DNA of 47,475 nt from Marine Group III euryarchaeote CG-Epi4 (GTDB lineage: Archaea; Thermoplasmatota; Poseidoniia; MGIII; CG-Epi1), in contig MIYX01000019.1 of the NCBI GenBank assembly GCA_001875365.1, positions 1 to 47,475 on the forward strand. Reading direction: 5' to 3'. The position numbers and the translations under genes were made by a program. The stretch's first letter is position 1, and every line of letters starts with the position of its first letter. Below the pieces are notes generated by a model, which worked only from the letters and a program-made list of their open reading frames with translations, had not been told where the DNA came from and did not search any database. Shown here in pieces: positions 26,062 to 36,308 of the stretch.

Positions 26062-27141
26062 ATGACAAAGAACGTTTTTCCTGAGAAGCCAAATTACCAA
26101 TTCACAAGTAAGCAAATATCACGAAGGAATAGGATACTAAGTAAAGAAGTAGAGCACATTACTTTCGACGATTTAAAATATTCTTCGCAATTGATAGAAG
26201 CTTTTAGCAAAAGTAGTTTTCAAGCACGCCAAATAGGAACTGGAGCAAAACTTTACAAAACAGAACTTGAAACAAAAACAACCATAATATGGTCTCTAGC
26301 TGGAAGCCTATTTAGTGCTGGATTGCGGCAACTAGTGATTGATTCGGTAAGGAATAATTTAGTAGATTGCTTAGTTTGCACCGGAGCTTTGTTTGAGCAA
26401 GATATGCTTGAAGCACTAGGATACAAACATTATGTTCTAAATGAAGAAGTTGAAGACAAAACACTACAAAATCTAATGATTGACAGAGTATACGACCATG
26501 TTCTCGATGAACTAGAGCTACAGCACGTAGATTTAACTTATAAGAAAATTGCAAAAGAAATGCAACCCGGAAACTATTCAAGTAGAGAATTTATGAATGT
26601 TTGTGGTCAATGGTTGTCTGAAGCTAAAGAGTCACAAGACAGTGTAATGCAAGCGGCATATGAGATGAATGTTCCAATATTTATTCCAGCTTTAAATGAT
26701 TGCTCGATAGGAATTGGCCTTGCAATGAATCAAGTTGAAAAGGAAGACAGTATGAGTATTGATTCGATTAAAGATTTGAGAGAGATTGCAATGATGAAAA
26801 AAGTTTCTGGAAATTCGGGATTGATTATAGTTGGGGGAGGGGTACCTAAAAATTATTCACAGGACTCTGTTGTAATGGCTGAAATGCTTGGTTTTAATGT
26901 TAGGAAGCACAAGTTTGGAATTCAAATAAGTACTGCAGATTCCAGAGATGGAGGTTTGTCTGGATCTACACTAAAAGAGGCAATATCATGGGGCAAAAAT
27001 GACAGCCAAATGGATGAAGTAATGATTTGGGGAGAAGCTTCTGTTTATTTTCCACTATTGCTGTCCTATGTTCAAAATATAAATGGAAGAGATAAAAAAG
27101 AGTTAAATAAACACATCAATACAAACATGCTGCAGGAGTGA
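26062..27141 (+). CDS. dys: deoxyhypusine synthase
   Basis: A 359-residue enzyme that transfers the aminobutyl group of spermidine to a lysine on aIF5A. The catalytic lysine is in EAISWGK (Lys312), which forms the covalent intermediate, and the NAD site region is GLIIVGGGVPKN followed by TADSRDGGLSGSTLKEA. Further support comes from VDCLVCTGALFEQDM and IFIPALNDCSIGIGLA. It follows the PIN gene by 1 nt and is placed in a translation-factor operon, which fits its target. Confidence 0.93.
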   Translation: MTKNVFPEKPNYQFTSKQISRRNRILSKEVEHITFDDLKYSSQLIEAFSKSSFQARQIGTGAKLYKTELETKTTIIWSLAGSLFSAGLRQLVIDSVRNNLVDCLVCTGALFEQDMLEALGYKHYVLNEEVEDKTLQNLMIDRVYDHVLDELELQHVDLTYKKIAKEMQPGNYSSREFMNVCGQWLSEAKESQDSVMQAAYEMNVPIFIPALNDCSIGIGLAMNQVEKEDSMSIDSIKDLREIAMMKKVSGNSGLIIVGGGVPKNYSQDSVVMAEMLGFNVRKHKFGIQISTADSRDGGLSGSTLKEAISWGKNDSQMDEVMIWGEASVYFPLLLSYVQNINGRDKKELNKHINTNMLQE

Positions 27142-27146
27142 CAATA

Positions 27147-29807
27147 ATGGAAAAAGGATATCGGCAACAGTTACCGGATAGAGACCCACAGGAAACTGAA
27201 GAATGGGTAGAGTCCATTGCCGCAATAATTGACCTCAAAGGTGAGGAAAGAGCAAGATATCTTTTACAAACATTAATAAGAGAGGCTAGAACGAGAAATA
27301 TCTCAATACCTTTGTTAACAAATAGTCCATATGTTAATACTATACCTCCTGAATCCGAATCAGAATATCCTGGTGATGAAGCTATTGAGAAGAAAATAAG
27401 AAGAATTATCAGATGGAACGCAGCAATGATGGTTTCAAAAGCCAATAAAAATTTTGCTGGGCTTGGAGGCCACATCTCTACGTATGCATCTGCCGCAAGT
27501 TTGTATGAGGTAGGATTTAACCACTTTTTTAAGGGAAAAGAAAATGGAATTGGAGATTTCATTTACTATCAAGGCCATTCATCACCAGGAATATATTCTA
27601 GAGCTTTTTTAGAGGGAAGACTAACAAATGCACAACTTAATCACTTTAGAAGAGAAGCCTTTTCTGAGGGATTATCTAGTTATCCTCATCCAAGATTGAT
27701 GCCTGACTTTTGGGAATTTCCTACGGTCTCAATGGGCCTTGGACCTACAAATGCTATTTACCATGCAAGATTTCTCCGCTATTTACAAGAGAGGGGAATT
27801 GCCGACACCTCTAAAAGTAGAGTATGGGCTTTCTTAGGTGATGGTGAGTGTGATGAACCGGAAACATTACATGCGTTACATTTAGCTCACAGAGAGAAAT
27901 TAGATAATTTGACTTTTGTAATCAATTGTAACCTACAAAGATTAGATGGTCCCGTAAGGGGAAATGGGAAAATTGTTCAAGAGCTTGAGGCAATCTTTAG
28001 AGGTTCGGGCTGGAATGTACTTAAAGTTCTATGGGGTAGAGACTGGGATGAACTGTTGCAGAAAGATGACATGGGACATTTACTGCGCAAAATGGAAAGT
28101 ACTGTAGATGGAGATTATCAAAATTTAGCCGCATCTACTGGAGATTACATAAGAGAAAAATTCTTTGGGCCAGAGGAAGACTTAAGAAACTTAGTTAAAC
28201 ATTTAGACGATAAAGCACTAACTAAATTAAGAAGAGGAGGCCACGATTCAGTCAAACTATACTCAGCTTATAATGAAGCTACAAAACACATTGGACAGCC
28301 TTCAGTAATTTTGGCTAAAACCGTGAAAGGTTGGGCTCTGGGGGAAGGATTTGAAGCGCGTAACATGACACATCAAAAGAAATCACTGGAAAAGTCTGAC
28401 TGGGCATATTTTAGAGATTTGTTAGAGATACCATTTACAGACTCTGAACTTGAAGAAATGCCTTACTACAAACCATCTTCTGACAGTGAAGAAATTAAAT
28501 ACCTCAGAAATAGGCGGAACGTACTAGGCGGATATTTACCAACAAGAAATAGTACATACAGTGGATTTCATATGCCGAAAGATAGCGCTTTTACTGAATT
28601 TGATAAGGGAACGCCAAAAGAACAAGAGGTTTCTACCACGATGGCATTTGTAAGGTTACTTAGAAACCTTATGAAAGATGACAAGATTGGGAACCTGATA
28701 GTTCCAATAGTACCTGACGAGGCCAGAACATTTGGAATGGAAGCTTTGTTTACAGAATTCAAAATATACAATGCACAAGGCCAAATTTACACTCCCGTTG
28801 ATTCGGAATTACTATTGAGCTATAAAGAATCTGAAAGCGGCCAAATTTTGGAAGAAGGAATATCTGAAGCTGGTGCAATGAGTAGCTTTACTGCCGCAGG
28901 TATGGCTTATTCAACAGTAGGTAAACCTACTATACCATTCTACATTTACTACTCAATGTTTGGATTTCAAAGAGTTGGTGATCAAATATGGTGTGCTGCA
29001 GATTCTAGAGCTAAAGGATTTTTATTGGGAGCTACGGCAGGAAGGACGACGCTAAATGGTGAGGGACTTCAGCATCAAGATGGACACAGTCTTCTAACAT
29101 CCACCACAGTTCCCAACTGTCTGTCATATGACGCAGCATTCGCTTACGAGATTGGAATAATAGTTAAAGAAGGTCTAAGAAGAATGTATGATAATAATGA
29201 AGATATTTTTTACTATTTAACACTCTACAATGAGAATTACCAGATGCCAGCTATCCCAAAAAATTGTGAAGAAGGTGTTTTGAAAGGAATATACAAATTT
29301 AAGGGCTCTTCAAGGGCACAAGTAAGGCTGATAGGAAGTGGACCTATTATGATGCAAGTTTTGAAAGCTGAGAAAATATTGAACGATTTAGGAATAAATT
29401 GTGATGTATGGAGTGCTACAAGTTTTGGAGGTCTCCGAAGAGAAGCAATTGAATGTGAAAGATGGAATAATTTAAATCCAATGAAAAAGGCTAAAATACC
29501 TTACATAAGTAAAATTATGAACAACAAGGAAATGACTACTGTTGCAGCTACTGACCACATGAAAGCAGTGCCGGACATGATAAGAAGTTGGATTCCTGGA
29601 AAATATACAACACTTGGAACTGATGGTTTTGGAAGAAGCGATACTAGAGAAAATTTGAGGAAATATTTTGAAATCGATGATCAATATATTGCTGCCGCTG
29701 CAATAAGTTCACTTCTACGGGAAGGAAAAATAAGTAAAAGCAAAGCTGAAAAAGCTTTGAAAAATCTGAATGTGAATCCAGACGCACCTGAACCATCACG
29801 TAACTAA
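27147..29807 (+). CDS. aceE: pyruvate dehydrogenase E1 component, homodimeric AceE type
   Basis: An 886-residue thiamine-diphosphate enzyme, the size of bacterial AceE (E. coli 887). It decarboxylates pyruvate and passes the acetyl group to the E2 lipoyl domain. The ThDP motif near residue 230 is GDGECDEPETLHALHLAHR with a following NCNLQRLDGPVRGNGKI (each cited in part), and the N-terminus ETEEWVESIAAIID is typical. No lipoyl E2 or E3 gene lies in the window, so partners must be elsewhere or the protein works alone. The start ATG at 27147 has a GGAG; a GTG at 27138 overlaps dys. Archaea usually use ferredoxin-dependent POR or alpha2beta2 E1, so gene transfer from bacteria is likely. Confidence 0.94.
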   Translation: MEKGYRQQLPDRDPQETEEWVESIAAIIDLKGEERARYLLQTLIREARTRNISIPLLTNSPYVNTIPPESESEYPGDEAIEKKIRRIIRWNAAMMVSKANKNFAGLGGHISTYASAASLYEVGFNHFFKGKENGIGDFIYYQGHSSPGIYSRAFLEGRLTNAQLNHFRREAFSEGLSSYPHPRLMPDFWEFPTVSMGLGPTNAIYHARFLRYLQERGIADTSKSRVWAFLGDGECDEPETLHALHLAHREKLDNLTFVINCNLQRLDGPVRGNGKIVQELEAIFRGSGWNVLKVLWGRDWDELLQKDDMGHLLRKMESTVDGDYQNLAASTGDYIREKFFGPEEDLRNLVKHLDDKALTKLRRGGHDSVKLYSAYNEATKHIGQPSVILAKTVKGWALGEGFEARNMTHQKKSLEKSDWAYFRDLLEIPFTDSELEEMPYYKPSSDSEEIKYLRNRRNVLGGYLPTRNSTYSGFHMPKDSAFTEFDKGTPKEQEVSTTMAFVRLLRNLMKDDKIGNLIVPIVPDEARTFGMEALFTEFKIYNAQGQIYTPVDSELLLSYKESESGQILEEGISEAGAMSSFTAAGMAYSTVGKPTIPFYIYYSMFGFQRVGDQIWCAADSRAKGFLLGATAGRTTLNGEGLQHQDGHSLLTSTTVPNCLSYDAAFAYEIGIIVKEGLRRMYDNNEDIFYYLTLYNENYQMPAIPKNCEEGVLKGIYKFKGSSRAQVRLIGSGPIMMQVLKAEKILNDLGINCDVWSATSFGGLRREAIECERWNNLNPMKKAKIPYISKIMNNKEMTTVAATDHMKAVPDMIRSWIPGKYTTLGTDGFGRSDTRENLRKYFEIDDQYIAAAAISSLLREGKISKSKAEKALKNLNVNPDAPEPSRN

Positions 29808-29809
29808 TT

Positions 29810-31456
29810 TTACATCATGCCTGGGCCCATTCCGCCCATGCCATCGCTACCATCAGGTTCAGGACCTTCAGGTTGCTTTGACGCAATAACATCATCAATT
29901 CTCAAAATCATTGTAGCTACATCTGTAGCGCTGCTTACAGCTTGTGTCTTAACTCTTAAAGGTTCAACAACGTTTCTTGATTGCATATTGACAACTTTTC
30001 CTGAGTATGCATCCAGACCAGCATGTTGATTACGCCCTTTTTTTGTATGTGATTTTCGCAATCCCATTAATGTATCAATTACGTCCAATCCTGCATTTTC
30101 AGCCAAGGTACTTGGAACAACCTCAATAGCATTGGCAAAAGCTTCGATAGCCATTTGTTCTCGACCACCGACTCTTGGAGCAAACTTTCTCAACTTCAAA
30201 GCCAACTCAATTTCTGCGGCTCCCCCTCCAGTCACAATTTTGCCGTCCTTAAAGACTAAAGAAACTACACCAATTGCATCGTCAAGATTTCTCTCAATTT
30301 CATCAGCTACGTGCTCGCTTCCTGCTCTAACCAAAATACTGACTGCTTTTGGATTTTTACAATCAGTTACAAAGGTCATATCGTCATCACCAATCTTCCT
30401 AACTTCAACCAAACCTGCAAAACCGAGATCTTTCTTACTCATTGAATCAATATTAGATATGACTCTGCCACCCGTAGCCTTAGACAATGCATCAATATCA
30501 GATTTCTTAGCACGTCTAATAGCCATGATATTATTTTTAGCAAGGAAATGTTGAGCCAGATCGTCAATGCCCTTTTGACAAATCAAAACAGTTGCGCCTG
30601 ATTTTGAAATAGTATCAACCATTTTCTTAATAGTAGATTCTTCCTGATCTAAAAAAGCCTGAATCTGAGAAGGATCGTTTATTTGAATTTTAGATTCAAT
30701 TTCAGTCTTTTTAATTTCGAGAGGTGCATCAATTAAAGCTACTTTTGCTTTCTTAACATTTCTAGGCATATCTGTATGAACTGGCTCTTTGTCCATTATT
30801 ATACCTGAAACTTGCTCAGTATCTGCAATAGAACCTCCTTGCTTTTTCTGAATTTTAATATTAGACCTATCCACCTCAAAACTATTCTTTTCTTTTTTCT
30901 CTGCGACAGCCTTAATAGAGTTTACAGTTAAATCTGCCAAGAATTCTGCGTTAGCTTCAGAGGACTTACCAGTCATTGAAGTTATAGCAATAGATTTCAA
31001 TGTCTTAACATCGGAACGGCTAACTTTTCTGGAAATTTTGTCAAGAAGCTCTAACGATTCATTTGAGGCTCTTCGATACCCATTAGAAATAGCCGTTGGA
31101 TGAACTCCCTTATCCATCAATTCTTCAGCGTTTTTCAAAAGTTCACCTGCAAGAATAACTGCGGTAGTTGTTCCATCTCCACACTCAGAGTCTTGTGTTT
31201 TAGCAATCTCAACAATCATTTTAGCAGCAGGGTGCTGAACTTCAACCTCTTTCAAAATAGTGACTCCATCATTAGTTATTATCACATCTCCCATAGAATC
31301 AACAAGCATTTTGTCCATGCCCTTAGGGCCTAGTGTAGATCGGACTGCTTCAGCAATAGCTTTAGCAGCTGCAATATTATTATGTGTGGCTTTTTTTCCA
31401 CTGTCTCTTTGAGTTCCTTCTTTCAAAATAACCACTGGTGAATTTCCTGGTAACAT
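29810..31456 (-). CDS. thsA: thermosome (group II chaperonin) subunit
   Basis: A 548-residue ATP-dependent chaperonin subunit. It has [43 protein letters not shown] and the [15 protein letters not shown] nucleotide motif near residue 92 (all cited in part), then an apical domain with a helical protrusion, and a C-terminal Gly/Met-rich tail [10 protein letters not shown]. One complete gene is present; whether the ring contains other subunit types cannot be known from this window. It converges on aceE with a 2-nt gap. A strong TATA box lies upstream. Confidence 0.96.
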   Translation of the reverse strand: MLPGNSPVVILKEGTQRDSGKKATHNNIAAAKAIAEAVRSTLGPKGMDKMLVDSMGDVIITNDGVTILKEVEVQHPAAKMIVEIAKTQDSECGDGTTTAVILAGELLKNAEELMDKGVHPTAISNGYRRASNESLELLDKISRKVSRSDVKTLKSIAITSMTGKSSEANAEFLADLTVNSIKAVAEKKEKNSFEVDRSNIKIQKKQGGSIADTEQVSGIIMDKEPVHTDMPRNVKKAKVALIDAPLEIKKTEIESKIQINDPSQIQAFLDQEESTIKKMVDTISKSGATVLICQKGIDDLAQHFLAKNNIMAIRRAKKSDIDALSKATGGRVISNIDSMSKKDLGFAGLVEVRKIGDDDMTFVTDCKNPKAVSILVRAGSEHVADEIERNLDDAIGVVSLVFKDGKIVTGGGAAEIELALKLRKFAPRVGGREQMAIEAFANAIEVVPSTLAENAGLDVIDTLMGLRKSHTKKGRNQHAGLDAYSGKVVNMQSRNVVEPLRVKTQAVSSATDVATMILRIDDVIASKQPEGPEPDGSDGMGGMGPGMM

Positions 31457-31481
31457 TTATATCTTCAAACGAGTTAAGAGA

Positions 31482-31496
31482 CAATATATAAAAATA
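31482..31496 (-). promoter_or_regulatory. TATA box of the thermosome gene
   Basis: The minus-strand sequence TATTTTTATATATTG includes a strong TTTATATA centred near 31488, giving a predicted start near 31463 and a leader of about 7 nt before the ATG at 31456. It is the most consensus-like archaeal promoter in the window, as expected for a chaperone. Confidence 0.6.
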
Positions 31497-31508
31497 CGTT
31501 CAAAAAAA

Positions 31509-32285
31509 CTAAAGAACTTCTAAAAAAGACAGTGATAACATTACTGAGACTGAAATTGAAACTAAATTGACACCATTGTTCGTTAAAATCCCTCTATTCT
31601 GAAGCGTTGCTCCAAGAAGAGAATCGATTACACTGCCCAAAAAACCAAAAAATACCGAGATAAAAAGATAATTTAACTCAATTGAGGCAGAAAAGGCGTG
31701 CTTTTCTTCAATTAACACAAGAAAACCAGCATAAGCTAGCATAGAAATTGACACCGCCGATAGAAAAGATGCAGTTAAGCCTTCAAAAGATATGCCTCCG
31801 TCAACTCCAGGCTCAACCACTTTCCTAGGATTGGTAATCAAAACTGGAGATGGAGAAAGGACACCTATTTCACTAGCCATAGTGTCTGCACTTGCAGCCG
31901 CCATGGAAGTTGTGAAAGCCACCAAAGCTTGTTCAGGCGAGAGAAGTCCAAAACTGTATGTTAAGGCGATGAGAGGTGGTAATATTCCATTTGAAATTAC
32001 ATTTGAGCCTCCACGGGTACCTTCATCGCTTTCTTCCACACCCAAAGCTTTTTTGTAAACTATAGCAAATCTTGTTGCTAAAAAAGAACTTCCAACAAAA
32101 AGTAGAATAATTAAGAGCCAACTCCAATGTCCAAAGACCCCAGATACAAAGCAGATTAAAAATGCAAGAACTGAACCTCCATTATCAAGAACTTTAGAAA
32201 AATTCGCATAAAAAGATAGCGAAAAACTCACGATTACTATAAACAAAATAGTAAAAGTGCTTGGAAGAACTAAGTCCTCAAACAA
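31509..32285 (-). CDS. DUF92 family integral membrane protein
   Basis: A 258-residue polytopic protein with about seven hydrophobic helices. DUF92 landmarks are present: EGTRGGSNVISNG, ASADTMASEIG, NPRKVVEPGVDGGISFEGL and GSVIDSLLGATLQNRG, ending with NNGVN. Related family members include plant phytyl-phosphate kinases, so a prenyl-phosphate or CDP-alcohol substrate is possible, but archaeal function is not established. The likely start is TTG at 32285, overlapping the phosphohexomutase stop by 8 nt. The thermosome promoter lies between it and the thermosome gene. Confidence 0.88.
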   Translation of the reverse strand: MFEDLVLPSTFTILFIVIVSFSLSFYANFSKVLDNGGSVLAFLICFVSGVFGHWSWLLIILLFVGSSFLATRFAIVYKKALGVEESDEGTRGGSNVISNGILPPLIALTYSFGLLSPEQALVAFTTSMAAASADTMASEIGVLSPSPVLITNPRKVVEPGVDGGISFEGLTASFLSAVSISMLAYAGFLVLIEEKHAFSASIELNYLFISVFFGFLGSVIDSLLGATLQNRGILTNNGVNLVSISVSVMLSLSFLEVL

Positions 32286-33669
32286 TAAACTTTTCTACAG
32301 ATTTATCAAAATAGTTTTTAAATTCACTTTTTATTTCCTTTAACCTATTATTATCCATAGCCTCTGCAAACATACGTATTACTGGTTGAGTGTTTGATGG
32401 CCTCAGCAGAACCCAACCACCTTCCAGCCAAATCTTGACTCCGTCAATTGTTTCAACTTTATATCCCATGTCAATGAATGTTTTCTCAAGATCCGCATTT
32501 ACATTAAATTTTATAGAATCAGGACACTTGAATTTCAATTCTTCATAAGGATAAGATGGAATTTCCTTGGAAAAATCTCCAAGCGTTTTAGATGAATTAT
32601 TTATAAATTCTGCCAATTTCAAGCTAAAAATAATGGGATCATCGAATATGAATTCCGTCAGACCGGGTGCAAAAAAATGAGCTGAAATCTCCATAGCGAT
32701 TGCTGCATTATGCTTTTTTAATTCTTCACAAACGAAAACATCTCCTACTCGTATCCAAATCAATTCGCCACCAATCTTAGGAATTTCTTCTTCTAAAATC
32801 ATCGAACAAGGTACGCCGGCCAGTACCTTGTTTGAATCTGGAGTTATCAAGCTTTTCGAAACTATAATACCAATTTTCTCTGCTGAAACTGGGTTTGATT
32901 CTTCGTCAATAAACACACAACGGTCTGCATCGCCATCGAAGGCAACTGCAAAATCAAATTCACCATTGCTCATAACTTCGATTAGATCCCCTAGATTCTT
33001 AGGTGCAGGCTCAGAAGGCCTGTTAGGGAAAGTACCATCTGGCGTATTGTTAATGCTGAGTGTTTCAGCACCTAATCGCTCAAATATTTTATCGACCACA
33101 ACACAGCCAACTCCATTACCAGGGTCTAGAGCAACCTTCATGCCATTCAAACTTCCAACCTTAGTTGAAACAAACCTCATGTAATCCTCTAAAACTTCTT
33201 CAGATGATAAATTACTAATTGTTCCCTGATTATGCTCAATTAATTTTTCTTCGAAAAATATTCTTTTAATTTCTACGTTTCCTTCAGTAAAACCAGTTCC
33301 ATCAGGATGTCTAAACCTTATCCCATTATATTCTGCAGGGTTGTGGCTTGCAGTTATGTAAACACCCGCGACATATTCATCTGAATTAAGATTTGATTTC
33401 CAAGTAAAATAATTTGCAACTGGAATTGGAACCATACCAATAATGTCTACATCAAAACCAGCCCTAGAAGCTCCTTCTGAAACTGCCATTTGTAATTCAG
33501 GGGAACTGACTCTCGCGTCACAACCAATAGAGATTTTTCCGCCATTGTGCTTATTTCTCAGAAAATTACCAAAGGCTAAGCCTACTCTTTCACCAATTTC
33601 TGCGTCCAATTCTTCACCATAAACGCCTCGGATATCGTATGCACGAAATATGTCTTTGGTAGCCTTCAT
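32278..33669 (-). CDS. phosphomannomutase/phosphoglucomutase
   Basis: A 463-residue alpha-D-phosphohexomutase that moves phosphate between C6 and C1 of hexoses for glycan and nucleotide-sugar synthesis. The phosphoserine loop is TASHNP (Ser108), the metal loop DGDADR (245-250), and the C-terminal phosphate-binding loop SNTQPVIR. The N-terminus FRAYDIRGVYGEEL is standard. Its ATG is followed from a TATA-like TTTTAAA 26 nt upstream, so the message is probably leaderless. It could be PMM, PGM or the GlmM type; the sequence alone does not decide. Confidence 0.93.
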   Translation of the reverse strand: MKATKDIFRAYDIRGVYGEELDAEIGERVGLAFGNFLRNKHNGGKISIGCDARVSSPELQMAVSEGASRAGFDVDIIGMVPIPVANYFTWKSNLNSDEYVAGVYITASHNPAEYNGIRFRHPDGTGFTEGNVEIKRIFFEEKLIEHNQGTISNLSSEEVLEDYMRFVSTKVGSLNGMKVALDPGNGVGCVVVDKIFERLGAETLSINNTPDGTFPNRPSEPAPKNLGDLIEVMSNGEFDFAVAFDGDADRCVFIDEESNPVSAEKIGIIVSKSLITPDSNKVLAGVPCSMILEEEIPKIGGELIWIRVGDVFVCEELKKHNAAIAMEISAHFFAPGLTEFIFDDPIIFSLKLAEFINNSSKTLGDFSKEIPSYPYEELKFKCPDSIKFNVNADLEKTFIDMGYKVETIDGVKIWLEGGWVLLRPSNTQPVIRMFAEAMDNNRLKEIKSEFKNYFDKSVEKFIV

Positions 33670-33690
33670 ATTATATCAGGTATTTAGCAT

Positions 33691-33700
33691 GGTTTAAAAG
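33691..33700. promoter_or_regulatory. near-palindromic TATA element shared by two divergent genes
   Basis: GGTTTAAAAG contains the palindrome TTTAAA (33693-33698). It is centred 27 nt from the minus-strand ATG at 33669 and 39 nt before the plus-strand ATG at 33735, so TBP could serve both directions. A second plus-strand candidate, TTATATC near 33673, also exists. Confidence 0.45.
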
Positions 33701-33734
33701 AAATACTCTTAATATGCTATCTCGATGCAATATC

Positions 33735-34280
33735 ATGGCATTAACTGAATCAACTATGGTTAAGCTGGGCTCTAAAGCCCCTTACTTTAACTTACCGAAT
33801 ATTGATGGAAAGGATTTATCTATTGAAGATTTTACAAATAAAGTTCTCGTAGTCATCTTCACTTGCAATCACTGCCCATATGCGAAGGCTGTAGAAGATC
33901 GAATAATAGAACTAGCTAATAATTACTCTTCAAACGTAGATTTCGTTCTAATAAGTTCAAACGACGCTGATAACTACCCTGCAGATTCACCAGAAAAAAT
34001 GGCAGAACAGGCTAAGGCCAAAAACTATCCCTTTCCATACCTATTTGATGAAACTCAAGATATTGCAAAATTATACAGTGCAGTTTGCACTCCAGATATT
34101 TTCCTTTATGACGCTGATAGAAAATTAAAATACAGAGGAAGACTTGATAACAACTGGAAAGAGCCAGAAAATGTTACTCGTGAAGAATTAAAAATGGCCG
34201 TAGAGGCTACATTGAGCGGCAACGAAATAGAATTTGTGCAAATACCTTCAATGGGCTGTAACATCAAGTGGAAGAACTAA
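33735..34280 (+). CDS. thioredoxin-fold redoxin (AhpC/TSA-like) with CxHC active site
   Basis: A 181-residue soluble thioredoxin-family protein. The active-site region TCNHCPYAKAVEDRI carries the C-x-x-C pair (Cys, Asn, His, Cys), the cis-proline loop is TPDIFLYD, and the family's C-terminal cysteine is in PSMGCNIKW. Such proteins are found in many bacteria as thiol reductases or peroxiredoxin relatives. The ATG at 33735 is preferred over 33714 because a TATA-based start near 33721 would fall after the earlier one. It converges with the next gene by a 4-nt overlap. Confidence 0.88.
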   Translation: MALTESTMVKLGSKAPYFNLPNIDGKDLSIEDFTNKVLVVIFTCNHCPYAKAVEDRIIELANNYSSNVDFVLISSNDADNYPADSPEKMAEQAKAKNYPFPYLFDETQDIAKLYSAVCTPDIFLYDADRKLKYRGRLDNNWKEPENVTREELKMAVEATLSGNEIEFVQIPSMGCNIKWKN

Positions 34281-34513
34281 TCTTTATCAAACATTTTTTT
34301 AGTCTGTTTAATAGTTTCCCCTGCAGTAATTAAGGCATCCCCAGTTGAATCTACAATCTCTCCAACTTTGTCAGTCACACCTTCCGCATTATCCACTGCT
34401 TTTTTTGCTAAATCTTTAGACATGTCGGAAACTTTCTGAGCTAAGAATTTTAAATCTGCGAGTGCTTCATCCAAACCTAGAGACTCAATTGCATCTTTTT
34501 TCTTTTCTGACAT
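34277..34513 (-). CDS. small helical protein of unknown function
   Basis: A 78-residue, highly charged product predicted to be almost all amphipathic alpha helix (repeating Lys, Asp and Ala). No cysteine, signal or membrane segment. The pattern resembles small late-embryogenesis/YtxH-like or phasin-type helical proteins, but I cannot assign it. The start is ATG at 34513; the gene lies 32 nt after the 3-hydroxyacyl-CoA dehydrogenase stop on the same strand. Confidence 0.55.
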   Translation of the reverse strand: MSEKKKDAIESLGLDEALADLKFLAQKVSDMSKDLAKKAVDNAEGVTDKVGEIVDSTGDALITAGETIKQTKKMFDKD

Positions 34514-34545
34514 ATCATACTAAAATGGTGCTTATACTTAAAGCA

Positions 34546-35394
34546 TTAGTATTTGTAGAAACCTTCACCGGACTTCTTACCCAATTTACCCACTTTGACC
34601 ATCTCTTCAAGAAGTGGACATGGCCGATATTTATCATCATTTAAGTCTTTGTGAAGTACTTCCATTATGGCTAAACAAGTATCTAAACCAATAAAATCAG
34701 CTAATGTCAAAGGACCCATTGGGTGACTCATTCCTAACTTCATAACTGTATCTACAGCCTCAGGTTCAGCAACTCCTTCCATAACACAAAACATTGCTTC
34801 ATTGAGCATTGGTAATAAGATTCTATTGCTAACGAAACCTGGAAAATCATTAACTAAAACTGGAACTTTATGCAAATCTTTCGCCAAATTGAAAGTCATG
34901 TTAAAGGTATAATCCGAAGTATCTGTAGCCCTAATTACTTCTACCAGTTTCATGACTGGAACGGGGTTCATGAAATGCATCCCAACAACTTTCTCTGGCC
35001 TTCCACTTGCCTCAGCCAAAATACCTATAGGAATACTAGAAGTATTTGAAGCGAGGATTGTATTTGAACTACATATATTCCCCAAATCTGAAAATAGACC
35101 TTTTTTGATGTTTACATCTTCAACTATTGCTTCGATCACTATGTCGCAGTCTTTTAGTTCATTTTTTTCTAAAGTTATACCTACGTTACCAAGAGTTTGA
35201 TCCATTTGCTTTTGAGTAATACGCTCCTTAGAAACACTTCTCTTTAGATTTCTATTTATTATAGACATTCCAATATCTAAAAAATCTTGCTTGATATCAC
35301 ACAAAGTGACTACTTTACCAATAGATGCGCAAACTTGGGCAATACCTGCGCCCATCTGGCCAGCTCCGATAACTCCTACTTTGTCTATTCCCAT
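34546..35394 (-). CDS. 3-hydroxyacyl-CoA dehydrogenase (3-hydroxybutyryl-CoA type)
   Basis: A 282-residue NAD-dependent dehydrogenase of fatty-acid or butyryl-CoA metabolism. The Rossmann motif is [18 protein letters not shown], the catalytic region [17 protein letters not shown], and the dimer domain is [15 protein letters not shown] followed by [13 protein letters not shown]. Length is that of the stand-alone FadB2/Hbd type, with no hydratase domain. It overlaps the ornithine carbamoyltransferase stop by 10 nt, a pairing with no obvious pathway link. Confidence 0.93.
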   Translation of the reverse strand: MGIDKVGVIGAGQMGAGIAQVCASIGKVVTLCDIKQDFLDIGMSIINRNLKRSVSKERITQKQMDQTLGNVGITLEKNELKDCDIVIEAIVEDVNIKKGLFSDLGNICSSNTILASNTSSIPIGILAEASGRPEKVVGMHFMNPVPVMKLVEVIRATDTSDYTFNMTFNLAKDLHKVPVLVNDFPGFVSNRILLPMLNEAMFCVMEGVAEPEAVDTVMKLGMSHPMGPLTLADFIGLDTCLAIMEVLHKDLNDDKYRPCPLLEEMVKVGKLGKKSGEGFYKY

Positions 35395-36308
35395 TTTTCA
35401 CTCAACATAATCATTATTGCATTTTGAACGTGCATTCTATTTTCAGCTTGATCAAATACGATTGAATTTTTTGATTCCATAACTTCATCAGTAACCTCTC
35501 TATCTCTCTCTGCCGGTAAACAATGCATGAAAAGAGTGTTTTTTCCAGTTGAACTCATTAACTTAGTATTAACTTGGAAATCTTTGAATAATCTTTCGCG
35601 TTCTTCGGCTTCTTCTTTCTGGCCCATCGAGGCCCAAACGTCTGTGTAAATCACATCAGCACCTTCCACGGCTGAAAAGGGATCCTGACTAATAGTAATA
35701 TTTGAAACACCTGAACTTATAGCTTGATCAACTAAATTTTGGTCTGGCTCGTAGCCTTTAGGACAACAGCAAGTAAAATCTAAAGGAAACCTCATTGACA
35801 AATGAAGCCATGAATGAACAATATTATTTCCATCGCCCATGTAAACTATCTTAGCGTTATCAATATTGCCAAGATGCTCCCAAATTGTAAAGATATCTGC
35901 CATTATTTGACAAGGATGATTGTAATCTGTCAAACCATTGACGATAGGAACTGTAGAATGTTTAGCCAGCTCTATTACATGTTCATGATCAAAAAGACGT
36001 GCCATTACTATGTCGTTATATCTACTAAAAACTCTAGAGATATCTTTGATAGCTTCTCTTTTTCCAATACCTATATCATTTGGACCAAGGAACAAGGCAT
36101 GTCCACCCATCCACTCAAAGCCAGTTTCAAAAGAAACTCGAGTACGCGCAGAAGGCTTAGCAAATATCATTGCTAAAGATTTATTGTGGAATACTTTGTG
36201 ATCCTCACGACGATGAAATTTTGCTTTTACAACTTTTGATAGTTCTAAAATATCCCATAATTCTTCTTTACTGTAGTCTGAGATGTGGAGAAAATGCTTA
36301 TTTGACAT
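35385..36308 (-). CDS. argF: ornithine carbamoyltransferase
   Basis: A 307-residue enzyme that makes citrulline from ornithine and carbamoyl phosphate. The carbamoyl-phosphate loop is [11 protein letters not shown], followed by [11 protein letters not shown], the ornithine loop TDVWASMGQ and [10 protein letters not shown], all expected for OTCase. The start directly abuts the PCNA stop (TAA then ATG). No other arginine genes are in the window except ArgRS. Confidence 0.95.
   Translation of the reverse strand: MSNKHFLHISDYSKEELWDILELSKVVKAKFHRREDHKVFHNKSLAMIFAKPSARTRVSFETGFEWMGGHALFLGPNDIGIGKREAIKDISRVFSRYNDIVMARLFDHEHVIELAKHSTVPIVNGLTDYNHPCQIMADIFTIWEHLGNIDNAKIVYMGDGNNIVHSWLHLSMRFPLDFTCCCPKGYEPDQNLVDQAISSGVSNITISQDPFSAVEGADVIYTDVWASMGQKEEAEERERLFKDFQVNTKLMSSTGKNTLFMHCLPAERDREVTDEVMESKNSIVFDQAENRMHVQNAIMIMLSEKWE

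Noticed and set aside
29810..31456. Short plus-strand frames inside the thermosome gene
   Set aside because: They follow the opposite strand of a fully matching chaperonin and contain no motif.
33714..33734. Upstream ATG for the redoxin gene
   Set aside because: A TATA-based start near 33721 would lie downstream of this ATG, and the family N-terminus fits the ATG at 33735.
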